Origin: Phycisphaerae bacterium
GTDB lineage: Bacteria > Chloroflexota > Anaerolineae > 4572-78 > J111
Assembly (NCBI GenBank): GCA_028285035.1
Contig: JANQQF010000112.1
Span: forward strand, 1-37,258
DNA length: 37,258 bases
Direction: 5' to 3'
Shown here piece after piece: positions 7,624 to 17,000 of this stretch. The notes beneath the pieces are model-generated. The model had not been told where the DNA came from. It saw only the letters and a list, made by a program, of their open reading frames with translations, and did not search any database. Position numbers and translations under genes: made by a program. The stretch's first letter is position 1. Each line of letters starts with the position of its first letter.

Positions 7624-10600
7624 CTATTTCACCACGATGGGCAAAAAGATTGTGTTTGCTGCACTGCCCGGAATAGCCCCAAACTCGTAAGCACCTATAT
7701 CGGGACCAGCGCCAAGGGGACGTTTTCCATTATCAATATCGTTGGATACTTCAGTCGTTTGGCCTGTGTCAATTGCAGGTGAGTCTGCGCCGAGACGAAA
7801 ATCACCATTGTTTGCATCAACAAAGCGTGGATCACCAGTGAGATTGCCATTGTTGGTGGTAAACGTGGTAGATGTATTGTTAAAGAAGAGATTATTTTCA
7901 GAAATGAGATTACTATTCGGATTAACCTGAATTGGGGTATTAAAGTTGCTGACAATATTATTGCGAAATATGGCTTGATCCGTACTGGAGACGCTCAAAG
8001 CAGGTAATGCAGTTGAGGAAGAATTGACAAGCGTATTGTGAAATATATCAATCGCCTGGTAATTAAAGATCTCGATAATCGATCCATTTGGGGCAACTGC
8101 TTCATTGTTTAGCCACAGATTATTAATAATTTGATGAGGTTGGTTGCTTCCAGAACCCGAAGCATCAATGGCTGCCCCATCTGCCGCGCTATTGCCAATA
8201 AATCGGTTGCCGATGGCTTGGAGGATATTGGCATCGATGGCTCCGCCGCTTTCGAGAGCAGCGTTATTGATAAAGGTGGAATTTTTAACTTGTAACGCCT
8301 CGGCGAGGATACCACCGGCGTATTCATTTGCTCGGTTATTGGAAAAGTGACTAGCTTCAACAATCGTCAAAGCCTCGTCTACCCAGAGTCCCCCACCATC
8401 ATTGTTGCTGAAATTATCTTGTACAGTCACCTGATTTAGGGTAAGAATTTCATTTGTACTGCGGACACCCTCTAAATTAATCGCGCCACCATTTATAAGA
8501 CTGTCCCCTTTTTGTAACGTAAGGTTCGACAGAGCCAAAGAGGCATCATCAATGGTTAAGAGACGATAGGAACTGGGTACACTTTCATCACGTTGGATGG
8601 TGGCCCCATTCCCTTCAATGATCAAGTGTTCCGTGATTGTGGGGAGTCCGCTCGGCCCGCGCTGGGTGTTATATATGTCCGTCAAGCTGTAAGTACAGTC
8701 AGGCGTTAGCTTCAACCGATTGGCCCCTGGGTGCTCATTCCCTTGGGCAATAGCGACAACAAGGGCTGTTGGGTTGCAATCAACCGCGATCTCATGACTT
8801 GTGGGGATGACACCCTCATCAAACTCAAACGCTCCGATATCAGGCCCATCGCCTTGAGGCCGATGAACATCTCGATAGTCAAGGGGAGAACTGTGGGTGG
8901 CTAGAGCTTGATCAATGGCGGGGGAATTGGGCTGCAACTGATAAAAATTTCGTTCTGGAGCGACAAATAAAGGATCTTGACCCTCAATATCGGTGTCAGC
9001 CAACAACTGAGGCACGTCTGTATTGACTGTGTTCCCAAAATAAAGATTGTGCCCACTATTGGCTGCCCCAGACAGTATCGAAAATCCAAGCGCTTGGTTG
9101 GTAATAATATTGTTGAAAAAATTAATGGTGCCGTTCGCTAGAAGGACGCCTTCTTCCTCACTTGGTGTCGTATGCGTTAGGGTATTGTGTAGAAAGTCCA
9201 CGCTACCTTCACTTATTCCCTCGCACAGCAGACAAACAACTACTTTAGGATCGGCACTCCCCTGGTTATCAACCCAAAGGTTATTGATCAATCGACTTTG
9301 CCCTCCATTGAATTGGGCCAAAAACAAAGCACTCCCTAAATCTCCTTGATTTTTATAGAAGGTACTTTGCTGAATATCAGCTTGATCCATAGCCGTGATG
9401 GCACCCCCCTCGGCTTGGGCTTCATTGGCTAAAAAGTAGCCTTTTTTGATCGTTAGTTGTTTATCAACGAAGATACCCCCGCCCTGCTGTGGCGTTTGAT
9501 TGTTTGTAAAGTGAGCATTGCCTAAATCGAGTGTGGTTCGGGCAAAAATGCCACCACCATCGCCATTGAGGCTTTTATTCTTATCGAAAAGAACGTTGGC
9601 CGCAGAGAGTTCGCCATTCCCGGTGATAAATACTCCCCCGCCGTGGAGTTCGGCCTCATTGCTGAGGAACTTGGTGCCATCGATTTCGACGGTGTTGAAG
9701 GAATGTATGCCCCCACCGCTGCCGACTAGGGCTTTGTTCTTTTCAAAAAGGCCATTCTTGATGATTAAAGAGCCTGAGGTGGCTAGGCCGCCACCCGTGC
9801 GGGCCTGATTTGCTGTAAAATCAACCTCATTGATAGTCAGGCTTGATCCTGTAATCGCCAGCAAGCCACCCCCATCTTCATCAATGGCGCGGTTATGGCT
9901 AAATTGACCGCCGGTGATATTAATCTCAACTTCTCCAAATAAACCACCACCAGCTTGTTGAGCTGTGTTTGTCAAGAAATCGGTTTGAAGCAAGGTTAAT
10001 GGTCCTGAGGTGTAAATTCCACCCCCTTCTTCTGTTTCTGATTGGTTGTGTTCAAACGTGCTGTGTGTAATAACAACCGTCGCCCGATCATCAACAGCAA
10101 TGCCCCCGCCATCTCGTCTAGCGATATTGTGAGAAAATGTGCTACTGTCATTAACAGTCAAGCTGCTATTTGTGTAGAGGCCGCCCCCGCCCCCTGATAA
10201 TGCCTGGTTGTTATCAAATACAGTGCCTTTGACGATAGTTGTTCCGGCCAAGGTGGCGACCCCCCCGCCAAAATTTGCAGAGTTATTGCGTACTTGTACC
10301 TGGTCCAAGGTGAGGGTACTACCTTGCTCTGCTAGAATTGCGCCACCCCCCTGATTATTACCAACAGCACCGCCCGCCAGAGTTATATTCTTGATTTCAA
10401 CCTCAGCCCCGTTAGTGATTTTGATGAGGCGAAAGGGGATATTGTTGCCACTAAAACGTCGAAGGGTGGCCTCATTACCTTCAATGGTGACATCATCTGT
10501 AATCAAGGGTAAGCCTGTGTCACTGTTCAAGAAGGGAGTGACTATAATATAAGTACAATTATCACCAAGTATAATTTTATCTTTGCCAGGACTATTATTG

Positions 10601-10758
10601 GCTGCCCCGATGGCTGTTAACAAATTGGCCGTATTACCAATTCCATTCGTACAACCGACCTCAATTGGGGCTTGGGCCTTAGCAACGCTAGGCTGATAGA
10701 CCGAAATTGAGATAAGAAAAGCGACGATAAGAAAAAGTGTGAATTTGATATAAAGCAT
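7624..10758 (-). CDS. Secreted double beta-helix protein with FLPIVVK tail
   Basis: A 1044-residue exported protein. The signal peptide is residues 1-30 ('FTLFLIVAFLISISV…VAKAQA'). It contains two complete modules of the kind found once in the 632-aa protein. Module 1 (about 31-645) starts 'GCTNGIGNTANLLTAI', has a long ladder of 'GGG(I/V/L)' turns with 'F..N.A' strands, and ends 'NSPAIDQ…DYRDVHRPQGDGPDIGAFEF'. Module 2 (about 653-1030) starts 'VDCNPTALVVAIAQGN' and ends 'DSPAIDTG…KRPLGAGPDIGAYEFG'. Both ends are choice-of-anchor Q signatures. The tail is NTIFLPIVVK. ATG at 10758 (AAGGA upstream, directly before the signal peptide) was preferred to an ATG at 10788. It follows the 905-aa gene closely in the long operon. 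A right-handed beta-helix adhesin or matrix protein is likely; no catalytic residues were seen. Confidence 0.87.
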   Translation of the reverse strand: MLYIKFTLFLIVAFLISISVYQPSVAKAQAPIEVGCTNGIGNTANLLTAIGAANNSPGKDKIILGDNCTYIIVTPFLNSDTGLPLITDDVTIEGNEATLRRFSGNNIPFRLIKITNGAEVEIKNITLAGGAVGNNQGGGAILAEQGSTLTLDQVQVRNNSANFGGGVATLAGTTIVKGTVFDNNQALSGGGGGLYTNSSLTVNDSSTFSHNIARRDGGGIAVDDRATVVITHSTFEHNQSETEEGGGIYTSGPLTLLQTDFLTNTAQQAGGGLFGEVEINITGGQFSHNRAIDEDGGGLLAITGSSLTINEVDFTANQARTGGGLATSGSLIIKNGLFEKNKALVGSGGGIHSFNTVEIDGTKFLSNEAELHGGGVFITGNGELSAANVLFDKNKSLNGDGGGIFARTTLDLGNAHFTNNQTPQQGGGIFVDKQLTIKKGYFLANEAQAEGGAITAMDQADIQQSTFYKNQGDLGSALFLAQFNGGQSRLINNLWVDNQGSADPKVVVCLLCEGISEGSVDFLHNTLTHTTPSEEEGVLLANGTINFFNNIITNQALGFSILSGAANSGHNLYFGNTVNTDVPQLLADTDIEGQDPLFVAPERNFYQLQPNSPAIDQALATHSSPLDYRDVHRPQGDGPDIGAFEFDEGVIPTSHEIAVDCNPTALVVAIAQGNEHPGANRLKLTPDCTYSLTDIYNTQRGPSGLPTITEHLIIEGNGATIQRDESVPSSYRLLTIDDASLALSNLTLQKGDSLINGGAINLEGVRSTNEILTLNQVTVQDNFSNNDGGGLWVDEALTIVEASHFSNNRANEYAGGILAEALQVKNSTFINNAALESGGAIDANILQAIGNRFIGNSAADGAAIDASGSGSNQPHQIINNLWLNNEAVAPNGSIIEIFNYQAIDIFHNTLVNSSSTALPALSVSSTDQAIFRNNIVSNFNTPIQVNPNSNLISENNLFFNNTSTTFTTNNGNLTGDPRFVDANNGDFRLGADSPAIDTGQTTEVSNDIDNGKRPLGAGPDIGAYEFGAIPGSAANTIFLPIVVK

Positions 10759-10791
10759 GATGTTTTCCTTTATGTTGTAATCTCTCATTTT

Positions 10792-13509
10792 CTACTTCAT
10801 CACTACTGGCAAGAATACCCGAATTGAGCCATTAGGCTCGGCTGGTGGGGTAGGGGTGGCCTCGGTAGTCGGCTCCGCTGTTGGTTCTGATGTTGGTTCC
10901 ACAGTCGGTTCATCCGTTGGCTCTGGTTCAGGGGAGCCGTCGAGCGGCCCTTTATCCTGCAAACGAGCCAGAGCGAATTGCCAATCATCAAAGTCGGTTT
11001 GAGCATATCCAGCCACATAAAGATTGCCATTGTTTGGGTTTTGAGCGATTGCTCGGACACATGAAGGGCCATTGCCAAGGGCAAAGATAGCCTTGCCATC
11101 TTGGCTGAAGCTGTTATCGGGCTGCCCGGCTGCGGTAAAACGGGCCACAGCCATCGGCGATAGATCACCATCAAGACAACCAGCCAGAACAATCCCGCCA
11201 TCGGCTTCTATCGCCAGCGCATGGGCTTGGGCTGGATGGTCAAAGGTGGCGACAGTCACACCCAATACACCAAATGTATCTGGTTGCCCGTCGGCAGTGT
11301 AGCGGGCTAGGATCATCTGCTCGCTATTTGCGCCCCCATTGCCACCTACTAGAATTTTATCATCAGATTGTAACACTATCGTCTTGGCAAAATCACGGGG
11401 ACCAATATCTAAGCTGATCAGCCCTTTCTCTCCAAAACTGTTGTCTGTGTTTCCATCTGACAGATAGCGAGCGACGCCAAAATTATAATTACCATTATCA
11501 TAGTGCCAGCCTGCCACCAAAATTTTGCCATCTGGTTGGATCGTGATGGCGGTACTTACCCCAGGATTACCATGGTTATTAAAGTTGCCAAACGTGAACC
11601 CGCCACCAGTAAAAGAGTTATCAAGAGATCCATCATCATTGAAACGAGCGAGGAAATACATAATCGGTAAGCCGGCTGTCTCAGTTTCACCCGTCACTAC
11701 GATTTTGCCATCGGGCTGTAAGGCGATGGCTCTGGCCCGTTCCTCGCCGCCGAGATCAATCGTTTTGTGGAAATCGAGGGTACCGTTAGGGCCATAACGC
11801 CATAAGGCGATGTCTGATTTGCTACCTCTGAATTCAGCTCCGGCGATGAAGATGCGATCTTGGGCATCAACCACCGTAGCATACCCTATCGTAGAGGGTC
11901 GGACTGGACCTCCAGGTGCTAAATATTTGATGATACCCCTGCTCCCAAAATTGCTATCAAGGTTTCCATTTGGACGATAACGGGCCAAGATCATCAACGG
12001 CCTGCTATTGCCTTGCTGTCCCACCGCGACAATGTCGCCAGTCGATTGTAGGGCCGTGGCATGGATTTGTTCTATCTGTTGTGAGGCAACATTTGTTGTG
12101 ACCCGACCCCCATTATCCAGACTGCCATCGGGGTAGAGGCGGGTGAGGGTCGGGGTGCCTATGTAACTATCTGGGTCACGCCAGTGTAGCAATAAAATCT
12201 GACCATCTGGGGTGATTTCCATGTCGATTAACATATTATAGGTATCGAAATCCAGAAGCACATAACCTAAACCTTGTCCGAAGTTTTTATCCAATTCACC
12301 AGCAGTTGTGTAGCGCGCCACGATGAGACTGCTAGGGTCATTGACAGCACCAGCTACAATAATCCCTTGATTAGGCTGGACACGTACCTTCCAAGGTTTC
12401 TGATCTATTTCAACGGGAAAAGGCAAGGTGACCTTACCATTGTCACCAAAGGATTGGTCCCACAACAGGGGAGTGCTATTAGTGAAGCGCCCTACTTTAC
12501 CTTCGCCTACAACCACAATCTTTCCATCAGGTTGAATATCCACATCCCAACCAGGGCCAAGCTCCGTTGTCTCTATTTTGCCATCAACGGAGAAGGTTGT
12601 ATCAGGACTACCATCAGCTTGATTGTAACGGGCCAGCAACAGTTCTCCCGCTCCATAGTTATCTCCAATACCTAAAATTTTGCCATCTGGCTGAATAATC
12701 AAAGAAGATATACCTTCCAATTGGCCGCCAAACCCAGTAAAAAGAAAGCCATTATTAAAAGAGGTATCGGGGCTACCATCTGGGTTATAACGTGCTATGC
12801 CAAAATCCTTATCGAAGCAAAAAACCTTACCACAGTCTGCTGCACCACCACCCACAACAATTTTACCGTCAGTTTGAATAGCCACTGCTTCAGCCTCATC
12901 AAAATCACCATCGAAATCTGTCGTAACTCGGCCAAACTCGCCAAAATCGTTGTCTAGACTACCATCGGCATTAAAACGAGCAACACCAAAATCTGTATGT
13001 GCTAACCCAACAACAACAATTTTGCCGTCAGCTTGAATGGCAACATCCTGTGCTCTTTCATAAGAATCAATACTAAAGAAGGTGGTGACTTCACCTGAAC
13101 CATTGAAGGTATCATCCTTACGACCATCAGAATGATAACGAGCCGCCCAGAAATCCTGGCTTTTCTGTCCAACAATGACAATCTTCCCATCTGGTTGAAT
13201 AGCTAAGCCATTAGGCCAAGCACCCCCTCCAATGGTTATCTGCCCATCTTCATTAAAGGTGTCCTGTAGACCAAATGACTTGTCCAATACCTCATCTGGA
13301 TCATTCGCTAGGGTGGGGTAAACAATTACCAAGGTGCTTATAAAAATGATGAGTAGCAAAACGATGAAACGCCTCAAGTTGATTGATTTTTTGAATTTTA
13401 CTCGATTGCTTTCGCTAACCATCGTGGCCAATCGAAAAGTTTCTGCCTGTTGTCTTAATTCGTTTTGCCGCTCATTGGCAAGATCATATAAATATTTTGG
13501 GTAATGCAT
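10792..13509 (-). CDS. Exported delta-60 repeat (DUF5122) beta-propeller protein with FLPVVMK tail
   Basis: A 905-residue protein. Residues 1-48 are hydrophilic and helical ('YLYDLANERQNELRQQ'), followed by a hydrophobic segment at about 49-67 ('FIVLLLIIFISTLVIVY') ending TLA|ND, a signal anchor or late signal peptide. The body is a long series of delta-60/DUF5122 repeats, each with 'A(I/L)QPDGKI(V/L)V.G', 'ARY…DGS.D..F' and 'G.VTT', about 55-60 residues per repeat, expected to fold as one or more beta-propellers. A Pro/Thr/Glu linker ('EPTVEPTSEPTAEPT') precedes RVFLPVVMK. The ATG at 13509 has AAGGGG upstream; an alternative TTG lies six codons earlier. It is the third gene of the operon. 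The long cytoplasmic N-terminus ahead of the export signal is unusual. Ligand and function are unknown. Confidence 0.87.
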   Translation of the reverse strand: MHYPKYLYDLANERQNELRQQAETFRLATMVSESNRVKFKKSINLRRFIVLLLIIFISTLVIVYPTLANDPDEVLDKSFGLQDTFNEDGQITIGGGAWPNGLAIQPDGKIVIVGQKSQDFWAARYHSDGRKDDTFNGSGEVTTFFSIDSYERAQDVAIQADGKIVVVGLAHTDFGVARFNADGSLDNDFGEFGRVTTDFDGDFDEAEAVAIQTDGKIVVGGGAADCGKVFCFDKDFGIARYNPDGSPDTSFNNGFLFTGFGGQLEGISSLIIQPDGKILGIGDNYGAGELLLARYNQADGSPDTTFSVDGKIETTELGPGWDVDIQPDGKIVVVGEGKVGRFTNSTPLLWDQSFGDNGKVTLPFPVEIDQKPWKVRVQPNQGIIVAGAVNDPSSLIVARYTTAGELDKNFGQGLGYVLLDFDTYNMLIDMEITPDGQILLLHWRDPDSYIGTPTLTRLYPDGSLDNGGRVTTNVASQQIEQIHATALQSTGDIVAVGQQGNSRPLMILARYRPNGNLDSNFGSRGIIKYLAPGGPVRPSTIGYATVVDAQDRIFIAGAEFRGSKSDIALWRYGPNGTLDFHKTIDLGGEERARAIALQPDGKIVVTGETETAGLPIMYFLARFNDDGSLDNSFTGGGFTFGNFNNHGNPGVSTAITIQPDGKILVAGWHYDNGNYNFGVARYLSDGNTDNSFGEKGLISLDIGPRDFAKTIVLQSDDKILVGGNGGANSEQMILARYTADGQPDTFGVLGVTVATFDHPAQAHALAIEADGGIVLAGCLDGDLSPMAVARFTAAGQPDNSFSQDGKAIFALGNGPSCVRAIAQNPNNGNLYVAGYAQTDFDDWQFALARLQDKGPLDGSPEPEPTDEPTVEPTSEPTAEPTTEATPTPPAEPNGSIRVFLPVVMK

Positions 13510-13561
13510 GATATTCCCCTTATTCAATAAAGAAGGTTGAAACTAACTACTTATTGCTTGA

Positions 13562-13774
13562 CTAACGCCCCGATACGGGAGCAGGTTGTTCTGGGCGCAA
13601 ACAGAAACGACGGTTGTTTACCTCAACCGCTGGGTCTTCAATGTCAAGCACGCCTCGGCGAACTTGTTGCGCTAGCCACTCAGAAACTTCTTGTTCATTT
13701 GTATTAGTCCAAATCGCCAGTTGATATACAGTGATTGGATCGCCATTTTGTAAGGCCTCATATAGATATTCCAT
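13562..13774 (-). CDS. Stand-alone winged-helix protein similar to the methyltransferase N-domain
   Basis: A 70-residue protein whose ATG overlaps the previous gene's stop (TGATG), with AGGAGT upstream, implying translational coupling. Nearly the whole protein aligns without gaps to residues about 43-98 of the methyltransferase at 3012-4118. Shared signatures are 'LY.A..NG', 'TNE…EWL.QQ', 'G…E.P' and 'RRF.L'; I count about 24 identities over about 57 positions. In the methyltransferase this is the winged-helix/dimerisation domain. Here it stands alone with a proline-rich end. It may bind DNA, or form mixed dimers with the methyltransferase; both are inference. It is the second gene of the long operon. 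Confidence 0.75.
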   Translation of the reverse strand: MEYLYEALQNGDPITVYQLAIWTNTNEQEVSEWLAQQVRRGVLDIEDPAVEVNNRRFCLRPEQPAPVSGR

Positions 13775-13989
13775 CACAAACTCCTTTCAATTGCTTTTGG
13801 GTCGTCTTCACTTTCAAATAACTCGGTATGCAGAGCAATCACCAAGGCTGTTAGATTGGCAAAACCTTGTCGCTTGCCCGTCTGAGGATCAATCAGACTA
13901 AAGCGCCAGGTGGACCCATCCATGGTGTCATCAAACTCTTCCCAGCACCGCAATAGATAAGCTTGATAACGGGGTATTTTGGCTTGCAT
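13774..13989 (-). CDS. Small conserved-looking hypothetical protein, first gene of the long operon
   Basis: A 71-residue protein. A perfect AGGAGG lies 6 bases before the ATG at 13989; a TTG three bases earlier is too close to it. The sequence contains 'YLLRCWEE', 'WRFSLIDPQTGKRQGFANL' and a hydrophobic helix 'TALVIALHTEL'. From memory, short proteins with 'YLLR.W…WR.SL.D..TG.R.GF..LE.L' occur widely in Chloroflexota and cyanobacteria, often beside regulators, without a known function. It is the first gene after promoter A, opposite the SARP gene, and ends in a TGATG overlap with the next gene. Confidence 0.75.
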   Translation of the reverse strand: MQAKIPRYQAYLLRCWEEFDDTMDGSTWRFSLIDPQTGKRQGFANLTALVIALHTELFESEDDPKAIERSL

Positions 13990-14037
13990 CAAATGCCTCC
14001 TTTTGTTGACCTGTTGTTTTGGCTCAAGTTGTGATAC

Positions 14038-14081
14038 ACTCTAGCCGAGTGGTGCAAATGAAGTGCAAATAATGTGCAAAT
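14038..14081 (-). promoter_or_regulatory. Putative SARP operator/promoter A (long minus operon)
   Basis: Three perfect copies of GTGCAAAT occur on the plus strand at 14052-14059, 14063-14070 and 14074-14081, an exact 11-bp period. On the minus strand the last copy is followed by 8 bp (CACTCGGC) and TAGAGT (14043-14038) as a -10-like hexamer, about 49 bp before the ATG at 13989. The array also ends 15 bp before the divergent SARP gene's start codon, so it may influence both directions. Confidence 0.82.
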
Positions 14082-14095
14082 AGTCGGAGACACTC

Positions 14096-17000
14096 ATGAC
14101 CGAGGAATTGCGGTTGACTCTGTTTGGAACGCCGCAGGTGAGACTGGGAGAAACTCAATTACAATTCAGTACAGCCAAGGCGGAGGCTTTACTTTACTAC
14201 TTGGCCGTAACAGGGCGTCCCCAAAGCCGGGAAAAGTTGGCTGATTTATTGTGGGGCGAAATGCCCGATGCCAAAGCCAAACGTAATCTGACCGCTACAT
14301 TAACCACCCTACGAAAGTCGTTAGCTCCATATTTGAACGTTGAGCCACAAACGATTGCCTTTAACTTTGAGTCCTCACATCAACTCGATGTAAACTTCTT
14401 TCAAGACTACATTCAATCCAGCCAGCAGACCGAAGACTTAACCCCGCTGCGACAGGCGACCAAACTGTATCAAGGAGAATTTTTAGCTAGCCTACAAGTT
14501 AAAAAGGCATATGTATTTGAAGAATGGTTGCTTACTGAGCGAGAGCGGCTTCGAGATTTGATGCTTCAAGCCTTGGATTTGCTGATCGATGATGCTTTAA
14601 ATGAAGGTGAGGCAAAGCGTGGGCTGGACTATGCGACGCAGTTACTTGAATTAGATCCTTGGCGAGAGTCGGCCCATCGCCAAATGATGCGGCTGCTGGC
14701 ATTGGATGGCCAGAGAAGTGCCGCCTTGGCTCAATTTGAAATCTGCCGTCAGGTTTTAGCTGAGGAACTTGGGGTTGAGCCGACCAGTGAAACTATCACC
14801 TTGTATGAGCGACTGCGTGGTACACAAACACCAATTCCGAATAATTTGCCGCCCCTTTCCATTTTTGTGGGACGGGTTAAGCTGATTCGACAGGTGCTGA
14901 CTCAACTTGATCAGGTTGAATGTCGACTATTAACACTGGTTGGGCCTGGGGGAATTGGCAAAACACGGTTAGCCATTGAGGCTGCTCGGCAGGCGACCCA
15001 ACCTCAGCAGGCCCTGACGGGGGAGGTCTTTCAGGATGGGGTCTATTTTGTAAACTTGGCCCCCTTAAATACGGCAGGTACTACCTCTGCCCCACAGCTT
15101 GCCAACGGTGTGGCTACAGCGATTGCTGAAACGATCGATCTGACCTTTCACGGATCTGATAATCCGTTCACCCAACTGCTCAACTATGTAAAAACCAAAA
15201 AAATGTTGCTGATATTGGATAATTTTGAACAACTCGCTGATGAAGCTCATATTTTATCCCATTTACTTCAGCAATCATCAAGTCTAAAGCTACTCGTTAC
15301 ATCACGTGAACGTCTTAAAATAGTAGAAGAGTGGGTACTTGAGATTGAGGGCCTCGCTTATCCCGAACGGATGGATTTATTGCCCTTGTCAGAAGCATCG
15401 ACTCTGGCCGATTTAGAAAGTTACGAGGCTATAGCTCTTTTTGTAGCTCAGGGTCAACAAGTTCAGGCGGGTTTTTCATTGTCTGCCCCTCAAGCTGAGC
15501 CGATAGTGCGGATTTGTCAATTGGTTCAAGGTATTCCTTTGGCTTTGGTTCTAGCTGCTAGCTGGCTGCCAGTCCTATCTTGTGTTGAGATCGTAACTGA
15601 AATTGAAAATAGTCTGGATTTTCTAGAAACCTCATTGCGAAATATTCCAGAGCGCCATCGTAGCTTGCGTGCTATTTTTAACTATTCCTGGCAAATGTTA
15701 ACCACAGAAGAGCAAACGATGTATGCTCGGTTGTCGATATTTCGGGATGGGTTTACCCGTAAAGCGGCCCAACAGATTGTTGGGGCTAATTTGAATAACC
15801 TAGCCACGCTCGTTGATAAATCATTGTTACGATTAACAGAGAATGGGCGTTATGAGATTCATGAACTGCTACGGCAGTTTGCTCATGAAATCTTGCTCAA
15901 TCAATCGGCGCAAACAATTCAACAAAAATATAGCACCTTTTATCTTCAATTTATGGTTGAGCAGGAGGCTGAGTTGTGGGGACAAAGCCCCCAATTGGCC
16001 TTAGCTAAGATCAAGGTAGACCTAAGCAATATTCGTCAGGCGTGGCAGTTAGCTGTAACTCAAGTAAATCTATCGGTTCTTGAGGCCAGCATCGGTGGTT
16101 TATCCCGCTTTTTTGACCTGTCTGGCTTTTTTGCTGAAGGGGAGAGCCTTTTTTCTCAGACAGCCGACCAATTGCCCGCAACTTCTGCCTCAGACTCAAA
16201 GCAGGTATCCCAAATACAATGTCGCTTGTGGATAGAACAGGCTCGAATGATGCATCGTCGAGGTTTGCCAGAGCAAGCAGTTGATATTGCCAAAAAGGCG
16301 ACGGACTTGGCCCAGACACTCAATGCCCCAACGTTGGCTGCAATGGCTCACCATCAATGGGGCGAAGCTGCTTTGCATAATGGACTGTACGAGAGGGCCC
16401 ACACGCAATTGAGCCAGGCTTTGACATTTATCGAACCAGATAAGCATCAACGTATAGCCGGAGAAATCTGGCGGGATTTAGGTCAGGTTGCCCATCGTCA
16501 GGGGAATTATGATAAAGCTGAAGATTCTTTTTCCCGTTCATTAGCCTGTTTTGAGGCAATATCTGATGCGCGGGGCGTAACAATCATGCTAATGAATTTG
16601 AGTAATTTGGCTTACGAGCGTGGTGATCTAGTCAAGGTACGTCAATCGCTGGCTCAAGTCTTACACAATTTTCAGCAAATTGATGATCGTTGGGGGCAAT
16701 GTGTTGTCACTGTGAATCTTAGTGTTTTGGCCTATGAGGAGGCCAATTATACAAAAGGGTTGGTATTAGTTCGCCAGGCAATGACATTGGCTCGTCAACT
16801 TCAGGATAAGGTTCACGAGGCCTTGGCCCTCAACTATTTAGGCAATCTACTTCGTGATCAGGGAGCATTTGCCAAAGCTAAAGTAACATATGCGGAAGCT
16901 TTAAAATTGGTGCAACAAACGGGCGATCAATATAACGAGGGATTTATTCTGGCGGATCAAGCTTTTCTGTTTTATCTGATGGGTGATTATCATACCGCGA

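Noticed and set aside
9518..9808. Plus-strand frames opposite the beta-helix genes
   Set aside because: They are shadows of the Gly-rich repeats on the minus strand (poly-Pro/Ser-like translations) and have no start signals.
4209..10758. CRISPR-like or satellite repeats suggested by the periodic GGG-turn codons
   Set aside because: The periodicity is at protein level (beta-helix rungs); the DNA units vary in length and sequence and are fully coding.
6721..14020. Identical 15-mer TTGACCTGTTGTTTT at 6721-6735 and 14006-14020, both near predicted operators
   Set aside because: One shared 15-mer is expected by chance in a window of this size; the first copy is the arm of a terminator, and its orientation and distance to the operators differ.
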